From assembly GCA_001936135.1 (NCBI GenBank), contig CP012817.1, positions 3,100,001-3,164,000 on the forward strand: a stretch of DNA of 64,000 nucleotides, read 5' to 3'. The notes under the pieces were generated by a model. It was not told where the DNA came from. It ran no database searches and saw nothing but the letters and a program-made list of their open reading frames with translations. Shown piece by piece: positions 11,151 through 21,207 of this stretch. The DNA is from Saccharomycopsis fibuligera x Saccharomycopsis cf. fibuligera (lineage: Eukaryota; Ascomycota; Saccharomycetes; Ascoideales; Saccharomycopsidaceae). How positions within the stretch are numbered: the stretch's first letter is position 1; every line of letters starts with the position of its first letter. The translations under genes were made by a program, and so were the position numbers.

Positions 11151-12956
11151 TCATTCCCATATATTAATCTGTTTATCGGAACTTGCCACCACAAGCCGCT
11201 CCTTTTCCTCATCACCACCACTGCCACTAACATATCCCACGAAAGCCTTAAATCTAACCCCAACGTTTTCATTTTTATCTCCGTCATACCCCTTCAACTC
11301 CTTCACCACATTAAGCCGATTTTGGGCAAAATTTACGCCACGAATAATCCCATCGTCGCCAGCAATCCATATCCCTGTGCCATTCAGCTTCCAATGAATT
11401 AAAGGATTAGAAAACTTGTCTTGCGGTGATAAGGAGTTGATGTTAGAAATTATTTGACCTCTTTTTGTTGGGATCCCTACTAGTTCTTGTTGTTGTAGTT
11501 GGGATTGTCTGAAATTAGGATTAGGATCGCAAGCAGTAGAATTTGTGGTATTTGTAATCTTCGCAGGGATAGCCGTAATAATTTCCTGAAGGTTGAGAGG
11601 TAAAGTGACGGTAATTATGCGCATATAAGGCACATGAGAGGTAGCCACTGCTATCAATGGCAAATTTGCCACGTCATTATTGATCTCAATTTGGTCAATT
11701 ACATACTTCCTTGAGCCACTAGGATTGAATACTGTAATATTCATCGGTGAAAACTCATGGTTTGAAAACTCAGCATCATTTAATGAAATTCTTGCAACCT
11801 CAACAAGTTGGCATCCTTTATTGAAGTTACTACTACTGTCACCATTATGCAACGTGAAGAGCGAAAGTAGAGTACTGTTTAACCTACTCAAAAGAATAAG
11901 CGGCACTGTAGTTATGATTGTTTGATCATTATTAGTAAATTTGTAGTTAAATACTTTAATATCGGTAGCATTTGAAAGCAACTTGAAAGTGCTTAGCTGA
12001 CTTACCGATACTTGCTGCTTTTGTTGTGATGAGGATGATGAACTATTGTTGTGATTAAAATTGATGTCAGAGCTCAACGATATTTGAGCAATTGACAAAG
12101 TTGTGTCAAAACCAATTGACACCAAATATCCATTATGTTGGTTGTCATCAGTGCAATTAGGTAAGTATTGGATACTGGTGATTACTCTATTATGAAGCTT
12201 CACTTTTTGCAATAATTTCAAAAACGGTACTGTTGTTGCTGCTGCTGCTGTTGCTCTGCAGTTTCTGTCTTCACCAATACTGGTCTCTTCTATTTCTTTG
12301 TTCTTCTTCTCTTCGGGAAGCTGAAAAATATAAGCAAAACCATCCATTCCTCCAGCAACTAGAATATCTGTACCATCAATTGAGATAAACGATTTGTATA
12401 TCACCTTAGAGTCCCTCGGGTTACTTACCGCAAGCACTTTCCCAGGATGGTGCAAATCTACCACTTTGAGGATTCTGTCATTCGCAGAAATTAGCAAGAC
12501 TGGCTTGGTTGTAGTTGTGGTCGTTTCCAAGGTGGTATTGCTGTGTTTATTCAGGTGGCCTGCTTTGATGCTGCCAATTGATAAGTTGAGACATAATGCA
12601 TTTGATAACTGATCTGGTAACTTTAATGGCTTTTTGTTTTCGACGTTAGTGAACTGCCATGGTTTCACCAAATGTAGAAATTTATGTGAGGGAGTTAAAC
12701 CGCCGCTATTTTTCTTATTATTATTGTTACCTTTACCACTGCTTTTCTCTGCTATTGATAATCCGCCATCGTAGTGATGCTCGAGAAACTTATGCCTATC
12801 TTGTACAATCTCTTCTAGTGGCTCAAAGGAAACCGCTTCATAATCATAATCAAACAGTACTCCAATTTCGTTTTGGAAAATGTCAAGGGTGCGATGATAG
12901 CCTTTTTTCTTAAGAAAGTCTGCGACTAATAGTTCAACTGGTACCTTAGTGCTCAT
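11151..12956 (-). CDS. LisH-domain protein with degenerate WD40-like propeller, function unknown
   Basis: 601 residues. The N-terminus is a LisH dimerisation motif: VELLVADFLKKKGYHRTLDIF (about 7-27, key L, Y, F positions kept). A spacer rich in Asn/Lys/Gly follows, then beta-propeller-like blades such as LLISANDRILKVVDLH, DILVAGGMDGFAYIFQL, YLVSIGFDTTLSIAQI, GIWIAGDDGIIRGV and the final VVASSDKQINIWE. These carry the hydrophobic-Asp-hydrophobic pattern of WD repeats but few true WD pairs. Such LisH-WD proteins act as scaffolds, often in ubiquitin ligase or chromatin complexes. I do not recognise the orthologue. Divergent from RPS23 with about 500 bases between. Confidence 0.8.
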   Translation of the reverse strand: MSTKVPVELLVADFLKKKGYHRTLDIFQNEIGVLFDYDYEAVSFEPLEEIVQDRHKFLEHHYDGGLSIAEKSSGKGNNNNKKNSGGLTPSHKFLHLVKPWQFTNVENKKPLKLPDQLSNALCLNLSIGSIKAGHLNKHSNTTLETTTTTTKPVLLISANDRILKVVDLHHPGKVLAVSNPRDSKVIYKSFISIDGTDILVAGGMDGFAYIFQLPEEKKNKEIEETSIGEDRNCRATAAAATTVPFLKLLQKVKLHNRVITSIQYLPNCTDDNQHNGYLVSIGFDTTLSIAQISLSSDINFNHNNSSSSSSQQKQQVSVSQLSTFKLLSNATDIKVFNYKFTNNDQTIITTVPLILLSRLNSTLLSLFTLHNGDSSSNFNKGCQLVEVARISLNDAEFSNHEFSPMNITVFNPSGSRKYVIDQIEINNDVANLPLIAVATSHVPYMRIITVTLPLNLQEIITAIPAKITNTTNSTACDPNPNFRQSQLQQQELVGIPTKRGQIISNINSLSPQDKFSNPLIHWKLNGTGIWIAGDDGIIRGVNFAQNRLNVVKELKGYDGDKNENVGVRFKAFVGYVSGSGGDEEKERLVVASSDKQINIWE

Positions 12957-13454
12957 AGTATAGTGGTGAATCGAATGAATATGGCATGTAGAGATGTGAT
13001 GCTAAACATTACCATCTGATAATACTCTGCAGCTCTTTCGTTATGCAATTATCCCGTTGAAAAGGTATATACCGTATCCATGGTCTCATGTTTCTACTTT
13101 ATCATTCATTAATCATGTGCTAACATACAGGGCTATAATTTTGTCTAGTGTAGTAGCTTGTGTTACCGCTTCCCGTGATCATCAGGTGGCCACTCTGAAC
13201 CTTTATATCCGGGTGACTTTGATGTTTTACTTTTTTTCTCTTGCAGTGCGACAGTCGACGAGTGGCAGGGCAGGCAGCAGGTGCTGTGGTTCGCTGCTCA
13301 GCGAACCGCCTGGCAAACCTACTGCACAGCATCCCAGCTTCCGGATTCTCAACAAAAGTTTTCTTTTTTATATTACTTGATTTTCAATCTTCTTTTAAGA
13401 AGTTTGTACACTGTTGTTTTGTTCAGCATAACTAAAGAAAACCAATAAGTCAAG
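12957..13454. other. Divergent promoter region LisH gene / RPS23
   Basis: 498 bases shared by two divergent genes. Pyrimidine-rich tracts (about 13360-13420) precede the RPS23 start, usual for ribosomal protein genes. No classic Rap1 or Tbf1 site was picked out by eye. Confidence 0.45.
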
Positions 13455-14509
13455 ATGGGTAAAGGTAAACCAAGAGGTTTGAATTCCGCTAGAAAATTGA
13501 GAGTCCACAGACGTTCCAAGTAAGTAATAACATAAATATCATCTATCAAGTAGATTGGAAAGTGGTAGGAATCAAAGACAAATATCAGACAATAGTGAAA
13601 AATATTAAGGCAGAAACAATCATAAACAGGATCTTTTCAAGAAATGAAGTGACTGGCTATCATAACGAACAATTTTTGAATCCATGAATATAAGTAACTA
13701 CTTGAATAAACCTACAAGAAATCTATCGACTGATTTACCAAATGTGAAATTTCATCATTATCCATAATCTCAACATACAAGACTAAATTATAATGGTTGA
13801 AAAATTTTGCTTGAATGTTTTTTTAGCAGGATGGGCATCAAGCTAAGAAAATAATGAATCCCCCTATTTGCAAGTTGAAAATTTTATCAGTATTGGGAAA
13901 AAATTATTCTAAAATCGATGGGTCTAAGATCATATTGTCAAGTCATACAAAGTCATTTATAACACAATTTATCAACTGGTGATCTGGTGAGCAGAAAACA
14001 TTTCAACGTGTTTTACCTTTGATTATAAAGATATTGAGAATATTGAAATATAGTGAATCCTACTTTTATCGCCATCTAATACTTTCACCATATGCTACTA
14101 TTATATTATTGAATATCTACTAACAATTCTTTATAGCCGTTGGGCCGATCAACAATATAAATCTAGATTGTTGGGAACTGCTTTCAAATCTTCTCCATTC
14201 GGTGGTTCTTCTCACGCCAAGGGTATTGTTTTGGAAAAAATTGGTGTCGAAGCCAAACAACCAAACTCCGCTATCAGAAAGTGTGTTAGAGTTCAATTGA
14301 TTAAGAACTCCAGAAGAGTCACTGCTTTCGTTCCAAATGACGGTTGTTTGAACTACGTTGACGAAAACGACGAAGTCTTGTTGGCCGGTTTCGGTAGAAA
14401 AGGTAAGGCTAAGGGTGATATTCCAGGTGTCAGATTCAAGGTTGTTAAAGTCTCTGGTGTCTCCTTGTTGGCCTTGTGGAAGGAAAAGAAAGAAAAGCCA
14501 AGATCTTAA
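13455..14509 (+). CDS. RPS23: Rps23 (uS12), small-subunit ribosomal protein, two exons
   Basis: Decoding-centre protein of the 40S subunit. Exon 1 is 13455-13519 and exon 2 is 14137-14509. Joining them gives 145 residues, exactly the S. cerevisiae length. The junction codon AA|C gives [14 protein letters not shown], as in the family. Donor GTAAGT, branch site TACTAAC at 14118-14124, acceptor TATAG. The invariant [15 protein letters not shown] (about 61-75) and the C-terminus KEKPRS are present. The 617-nt intron is long for a yeast, but such introns are usual in ribosomal protein genes. CTG codons are absent, as expected for a highly expressed gene. Confidence 0.97.
13520..14136 (+). other. 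Intron of RPS23, 617 nt
   Basis: Donor GTAAGT at 13520, TACTAAC at 14118-14124, acceptor AG at 14135-14136. I looked for C/D boxes of an embedded snoRNA and found no convincing pair. Confidence 0.93.
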
Positions 14510-14995
14510 GTTATCTTTGCGCTATGTACTTTTTTTCTATTTACAACAACAAACTATTACTACTCACTTAATATAACACTTCATTTTTTTGTTTGATGCC
14601 AACCGGGTTTTCAAATTTTGTGTATTGTATATGTTATTCATGGTGAACGCAGCAAAAAACTTTTATGAATTTTTATTTTCCTTTGGTTGTAGTCTAGAAA
14701 CTCTATAAAGTTCTAAAGATAAAGGGTAGTGATCTTAAAAGAAATAGTTTGCCAAATTCCACAAGTGACGGCATAGTAAAATGTTCTATTTAACATATTC
14801 CTGTATTTTTCCAAATGTTGACAACTATAAGAAGATGAATACAGTGCTTTTATTGTATGACACACAGAGGTTATTTACATAGTAGATTAACGTACCTATC
14901 AGCAAGTCAGTTTCACTGTCTGCTAGATTTTCAATCTTTGAAATTACTTTACAAAAAAAAGGTTAAGGGCTACAAAGAAAGCCAAAGAAAAAATG

Positions 14996-15052
<57 letters not shown>
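14996..15052. repeat. A homopolymer, 57 bases
   Basis: Uninterrupted run of 57 A, preceded by a purine-rich stretch. It is the longest homopolymer in the window. Confidence 0.92.
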
Positions 15053-15053
<1 letters not shown>

Positions 15054-17510
15054 CAAAACGACAGTTTCAATTGATATTATATGATCGCGTCAACAGTTTC
15101 TCTTGAAATTTAGGACATACCTTGCACAATATATGCATATGTTGTAATTATTATGTCAATGTTCAGCTTTATTATCACAATCTTGCAAATGAATATTGTA
15201 CCAAGAAAATGAAAAACGAAATGTAGGGCGCTTTAATGGGGTACAATACCCCTGAAGATGCGCTAGTCGGCCTTCAAAGCTGAAAAGATAATAAAAAAAT
15301 GAGAATTACCTTTGAATGCAAATAGCATTGCAGCAACATTTAAAGAATTCTCTGAAAACTTCAAAAACTCTGGAATTTTGTTTTAAAATTTCCTTTGAAG
15401 CTACCAGCTACCGTTCTCAACTACTTTTTTTTTGTCAAAGAATCTTTCATTTGAAATATCAGAGCAAAAAAGAGCACACATTTAATATATTTCAATGCTA
15501 TGAAATTTACACTTTTGGGCAACCTGCTATACAGTCATTTTATTTTTATTAAATATGGCTCAAATAATAATATGTATTTTTATTGGGGGTTCCGGAGGAA
15601 AATTCGACTGAGATGACTGGATTTAAGCGTACATGATGAAATATTCCATAGGATTTTCATAAATTTTGGAGCTGTTTTCAAAAGTATTCAGGTGGACCGT
15701 TAACATTTGAATGTATTTCAGCTGGCCATATATCGAATTCAAGGCTTTTCCCAATTAGAGCGTTAGTCTTTCCTACCGTATACTGTCTACAAAATGACCT
15801 TTTGAGTTACTAGTATTTCAACTATATACTGATTAAATAATTTCAAAACCCGAATTGCAGTAACAGATTTAAAGATGAGATAATATCACCATGAGGCACC
15901 GAAGATAAATGAGGCCGGTGAAGGAGCCAATAGATAGACTCTCGAACTTGGATGATTTTTACAGGAATAAGAAAAAAAAAAAAAAGGAAAAAATTATTCA
16001 CTATCTTTCCTTTAGTAGCTTTAATTTTTTTCAAAATTAGTATCACCTTAGCGGTAGTCTGTGCAACAATAGAAATCAAAAAAACATAGTACTGCACACT
16101 TAACAAACAACACGAATATGACTTTTTCTTAGAGCTAACGGAATACCTTGAAACTGAACAAAAAGACTTTATAGTGTCTGTTGGTTAAGTGTATACGTGT
16201 ATTCGTACAGGTAAAGACTTAGAGAAAAAATTGTATCCAAAAAAGTCCTTAGAATTTAAAACCTTTTTTTGTTATCAGACAATTAGATACTAAGATTTAG
16301 GCTGCACAACAATCAAGTAAAAAAAAATATGCTTTACAAGTTTGTACTTATGGTTTGTAAATCTCAGATTTGATGCAAGCTAAGAAACTCAATGATCTCA
16401 TATGTTACATTGTATAATATAAATTCTCCGAGGGCCAAATTCATATTTTGGCCTATTTGCCGTAAACTTTCAAAAGGAGAAAATGATTTTACCAGACATG
16501 CGTATCTTTTTTTTTTAGCGATAAGAGAAAAGACGGAGGTAGTTACTAACCTTCAGTATTTTAACCCCATATATTGGCTAAATGCTATATCTTATATATT
16601 TGTAGAAAGGCAATTTTGGAAACAAAATAACGGATAAATGTTGTTTTTTTAGTCCGTTGACATTTGACATTTGCTCTGGCTTGGCAAGCAAGATGGTATT
16701 AAATGAGTTGCGTTCATTGATCCGAGCCAATTTGATGTGACATCGAAATTTAATTGGCTCTTTTACACGTATCTATTACGTACTGAGGATTCTGCTTTAT
16801 TTATGTGTTAGCTTAAAGTTTATTAAGTCGATTGAATTGGAATGCGTTCTTGCTAATTTTTGTGTCTGATTGATTTAAAACCACATCTTGGATTATACAA
16901 TAAGTCGACAAGCATCTTATTATTGATTCAAACCCTATTGTTTGCAAACTTTCTACCTACAACCATCAAAAAAGAAGCGTAAGGCTCTCAGTAAAACATT
17001 GTAAGGCAGTAAATAAATCTTTATTTCGAAAATGACAGCACAAAAGGGCTTATGTAATGCTGTCAGCCCCAAACTGCCCCAACTAGAAAAAAAATTTACC
17101 GCAGTCACGCACAATTTCCTAACTCAGCCTTCCTTCAAACATTATTTTCATTTAACCTATGGGGCAGCAAATGTCGTAAAATAGATTGAAAAGAGCACCA
17201 ACGCTAGACTCTTATTTACTCTGAGACTGCATGTGTGATATTAAACCCGGCGATAGATGCGCCCAGTCCCGCATCATTGGTGCGCAATAATAACCTTAAT
17301 TATAAGGGAAAGAAGAGGCCCAGGCATGCTTACAAGCATGCATGTCTGTGCCCACTTGATACTGCAATATTTTTTAAAAAAGGGGGTAGGCAATAAAGGA
17401 AAAATTTTACATGACAGCGGCAGTAAAGGCCCGACATGCTGGTAATATTTGTGTATTACTGGAAAGGACATTATAACATTCGGTATTTAGATTATTGTTA
17501 TAGGTACCTT

Positions 17511-18731
17511 CGGAAAATCTAAATTCTCTATAGAAAAAACAAATTTGCCTACATCTCTAGAATTTGTCTACTGTAATTCCAAGTGAAAAGTTTTTCCACT
17601 AGCTTGCCAGTTATTTAACTGGAAAAACTAAGCAAGGATCGCCAAGGTCACGACTACGTGGCAACGACGCTTTTGTGAAACCGGATAATTTAGCGCACTT
17701 TAAAGTGCATTTCTGAGCACGGCAGGCTAGCCAGCTAGAATTTCTTTTTCCTGTTATTGGGATAAAGAGGGGGCAGAAGCACAACTAGCGCCAGTCCGGA
17801 GAAAAGATTCTGGGGTGCATTGTTATACATGCATGAAAGTGCGGAGTGATCACATCACCGCCGTGCGCAAATCTTGCCAGAAGAGTTACTATGTAGCGCG
17901 TTTCATGCAAGCTAGCTGCAAAGAACAAACTATTGGCAAAGTGTTATAGCTAGAGCTTTTCTTATTGCATCGCACAAAGTTGTGGACAAAAACATCTCTT
18001 CTTAACAGTTCTTGGCCCAACTATGACTGGGTGCTGCCTAATGGTTGGGCCCATGAATAACAAGTTTATCCGAAGCTTGGCGCCTGTTTGACAATACGAA
18101 GGTTGAATCTCGATCACGGAACGGAGCTTTACCAGCTAGCAAGATGATAAAAACAAGGTGCTTGTCAGTGTTGTGTTGTTGTAGCTATTGCTTTCATATA
18201 TCCGCAAAAAGTATTTTCGTTTTTACAATTGTACCATAAAAATATTATGGTTAGTAAAACGCCATTTTGATCAAAAATCAGACTTCTTTTGCTAAAAGAA
18301 ACCCTCCACTTGCCCGTCGTTCACGACTGTAGACAGAAGTTATCTGCGTTATTTTTTCAAAATTCTGCCGGATGACGCATTCTTGCTTCATGTAACATCA
18401 AGTGTATTGTTACAACCGACGTACCCCGCGACCCCGGCTATTTAGTCTTGCTAATCGAACAAACGTTTTCATTAGTTGCTTTCAACAAAAGTCGAAAATA
18501 ATTGAGACAGTAATGAGTAGATTTTCAAATAACTCTTACTTATGTGGTATTAGGAAATTTATGTTTATCGGTAATGGTATATTATTAGAAAAAAGTTCTG
18601 CAACCTTTTGTTTCCAGGTAGGAAATCATCCGACAATCACTGCAAGGCAAGGCAGGATCGTGGGGTCGTGCTGCCTCGAGGCTTCCCCCTCCCCCAAGCG
18701 CGCCTTTTAGGTTTTGCGCCTCTTCGGACAA
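17511..18731. promoter_or_regulatory. Cluster of seven Rgt1-type CGGANNA motifs
   Basis: CGGANNA occurs at 17511, 17682, 17797, 18369 and 18725 on the plus strand and, reversed (TNNTCCG), at 18066 and 18626. CGGANNA is the site of the glucose repressor Rgt1 in S. cerevisiae hexose transporter promoters and of its Candida homologue. Seven in 1.2 kb exceeds the two or three expected by chance. Use by an Rgt1 homologue is inference. Confidence 0.5.
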
Positions 18732-18877
18732 ACTCCAGAAACCATGCAGCATTGACGCAAGGCAAAGCGCAAAAAGTTATATTTTTAGGCCCTCTACATT
18801 CGCAGTTTTTTTCTGGTTTTTTCCACAACATAAGAAAAAGCAAAAATTCAGCATAAACAGCTTTTCTGGATCCAAGA

Positions 18878-18885
18878 TATAAATA
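18878..18885 (+). promoter_or_regulatory. TATA box of the hexose transporter gene
   Basis: TATAAATA, 179 bases upstream of the ATG at 19064. A strong TATA box fits a highly regulated gene. Confidence 0.55.
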
Positions 18886-19063
18886 CTGGCAGAAATCCCT
18901 TTTTTTAGCCTTGTTTATCTTTTTAAAAAAAAATTACTTATTATCTCCACTTCGCCACAACAATCTTATACTAGATCTTACAAACTATTTTCTTTCGTTG
19001 TTCATAACAAGATAAACTTAACTGACAAATTCGAACTTTTGCTAACCGCTCAGAAACAAGAAA

Positions 19064-20656
19064 ATGGGATTTTCCGAGAGCAAAATTGTGCGGGCTTTTT
19101 TCAACCCAGAAGAGAAGAAAGGTTCCGCAAAGATGGGTATAGCAGTAGGTGTGTTTGCTGCTTTTGCTGGTATTTTATACGGCTACGACACCGGTACCAT
19201 CAACGGTATATTGGCTATGGACTACGTTTTGCAACGTTTCCCGAAAGACAAACCAATGGAATTCTCTTCTTCTGAACATTCTCTTATTGTTTCCATTTTG
19301 TCTTTGGGTACTTTTCTTGGTTCTTTGGTTGGTTCTTTCTTTGCTGATAAATTTGGTCGTCGTATGACCATCATCGTGTCTACTTTGGTAGTGTTCAACT
19401 TTGGTGTCATTTTACAAACTGCTGCTACTGCTATTCCTTTGCTTTGTGCGGGTAGAGCTATTGGCGGTTTTGGTGTTGGTTTGATTTCTTCTTGTGTGCC
19501 TTTATACCAAGCTGAATGTACTCCAAAATGGATTAGAGGTGCTTTGATTGCAAGTTATCAAATGGCAATTACAGTTGGTTTATTGGTGGCTGCTTGTGTT
19601 AATCAAGGTACACATTCTCGTAATGACTCCGGATCTTACAGGATCCCTATTGCTGTGCAATTTATCTGGGCTTTGATCTTGGGTATTGGTTTGATTTTCT
19701 TACCAGAATCTCCAAGATATTATATCAAAATTGGTCAAGACGAAAAAGCACTCGAATCTTTGGGTGTTTTACACGGCGTATCCAAAGATGATCCTGTTGC
19801 AATTGAAGAATTTGATGAGATTAAGGCCAACTTTGAATACGAATTAACGCAAGGTACAGCTTCATGGATTGATGTCTTCAAAGTTAAGAACTCCCAGTTG
19901 AAAAAATTGATTACTGCTTGTGGTTTGCAAGCTTTGCAACAATTAAGTGGTATCAATTTCATCTTCTATTATGGTACAACTTTCTTCAAAAACTCCGGTA
20001 TTAAGAACTCTTTCTTAATTTCATTGGCCACTAACGTTGTCAACCTTGGTATGTCTTTCCCTGGTATTTTGAGTATTGAAATTATTGGTAGAAGAAACTT
20101 ATTGTTAATTGGGTCTTTGGGTATGTGCGTCAGTGACTTTATTATTTCTATCGTTGGCGTTGCAACTAATTCTGCATCTGCCAATAAGGTCTTAGTTGCC
20201 TTTGCTTGCATTTTCATCGCTTTCTTTGCTTCTACTTGGGGACCAATCTGCTGGGTCATTGTTGGTGAAATTTTTCCATTGCAAGTCAGAGCAAAGTCCA
20301 TTGCTTTGGCGACTGCATCTAACTGGTTGTTTAACTTTGCTATTGCCTATGCTACTCCTTACTTGGTTGACCCTGGTGCCAATTCTGCCAATTTAGGTTC
20401 TAAAGTGTTCTTTATCTGGGGTGGCTGCAATTTGATTGGTTTAATATTTGTCTTCTTCTTAGTTTACGAGACTAAAGGTTTCACTTTGGAAGAAATTGAA
20501 GAATTATACAACGCTGTTCCTAACGCCTGGCAATCATACGACTTTAAGCCTACTGACAAGAAAGTTTTTCGTGAAGGCAGAAACGCTGAAGTTGTGTCTA
20601 AGCAAATTGCTGACCATAAAACGTCTTCTGAGCTTTCTGCTGGTGAAAAAGTGTAA
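19064..20656 (+). CDS. Hexose transporter (MFS sugar porter, HXT/HGT family)
   Basis: 12-helix plasma-membrane facilitator for glucose or related hexoses. 530 residues. Sugar-porter motifs: GYDTGTING in helix 1 (about 40-48), DKFGRR (95-100), PESPRYYI (214-221), QQLSGIN in helix 7 (292-298), a second GRR loop, and VYETKGFTLEEIEELY after helix 12. It lacks the long cytoplasmic tail of Snf3/Rgt2-type sensors, so a transporter is more likely than a sensor. Codons are strongly biased (TTG, GGT, GCT), suggesting high expression. Its upstream region is long, with a TATA box and Rgt1-type motifs. The exact HGT/HXT member cannot be named from sequence alone. Confidence 0.9.
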   Translation: MGFSESKIVRAFFNPEEKKGSAKMGIAVGVFAAFAGILYGYDTGTINGILAMDYVLQRFPKDKPMEFSSSEHSLIVSILSLGTFLGSLVGSFFADKFGRRMTIIVSTLVVFNFGVILQTAATAIPLLCAGRAIGGFGVGLISSCVPLYQAECTPKWIRGALIASYQMAITVGLLVAACVNQGTHSRNDSGSYRIPIAVQFIWALILGIGLIFLPESPRYYIKIGQDEKALESLGVLHGVSKDDPVAIEEFDEIKANFEYELTQGTASWIDVFKVKNSQLKKLITACGLQALQQLSGINFIFYYGTTFFKNSGIKNSFLISLATNVVNLGMSFPGILSIEIIGRRNLLLIGSLGMCVSDFIISIVGVATNSASANKVLVAFACIFIAFFASTWGPICWVIVGEIFPLQVRAKSIALATASNWLFNFAIAYATPYLVDPGANSANLGSKVFFIWGGCNLIGLIFVFFLVYETKGFTLEEIEELYNAVPNAWQSYDFKPTDKKVFREGRNAEVVSKQIADHKTSSELSAGEKV

Positions 20657-21207
20657 TGCTGCGATGATTTCAAACGACAAGAGTTTTTAATGATTTTTTA
20701 TTTAAAGTTTCGGTTTTTTGTTCAGTTTTACAATTTTTATTTCAGGTCATACCTTCATAACGATTTTCACTTCTTTTTTTTTTTCCTCTTTTAATTACTA
20801 CTTATTTACGTTTTTTATTATTGTTATTCTTTTACTTGGTTATGTTACATTCATCCGCCTTTTTTTTGCTAAAATAGAGACACTACATCCCAAAATGTTT
20901 TGACTTCCTGTAATTATGCTATTCTGGTGATTCTGGATCACTATTACCTATTTTCAACATATTCTCAAAGGAAAATCTTTGAGCCATTCTAGCGCCGGAA
21001 AGAGGTTTTGTGATTTAAACCAAATGTCGGAGTTATTTTTTGTGACTCATTTTCGGACTGTTAATTGAACTAAAAATTCATGATTTTTTGCTCGCTAGTC
21101 GGATAACGTCTTACACTTATTACTTCATTATACAGCTTAATAGAACTAGTATAAGCTTTAACATCAACATTAATTTTTCTTTATTCCAAGAGCTATACGT
21201 CTATTGA
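20657..21207. other. Convergent 3' region transporter / CIN1
   Basis: 551 bases between converging genes, very T-rich near 20700-20880. No gene or RNA seen. Confidence 0.5.

Larger units (their letters stand above)
14510..19063. other. 4.55-kb gene-poor region and hexose transporter promoter
   Basis: No protein gene can be supported; the longest open frames are about 60-100 codons and resemble nothing. The left part (to about 16.9 kb) is AT-rich, with an A57 tract and a compact hairpin at 15228-15263. The right part (about 17.0-18.9 kb) is more GC-rich and holds seven CGGANNA motifs, consistent with a long regulated promoter of the transporter at 19064. The left part could hold non-coding RNA or a chromosomal element. 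Confidence 0.5.

Noticed and set aside
13520-14136. Possible snoRNA in the RPS23 intron
   Set aside because: No convincing C/D or H/ACA elements by eye.
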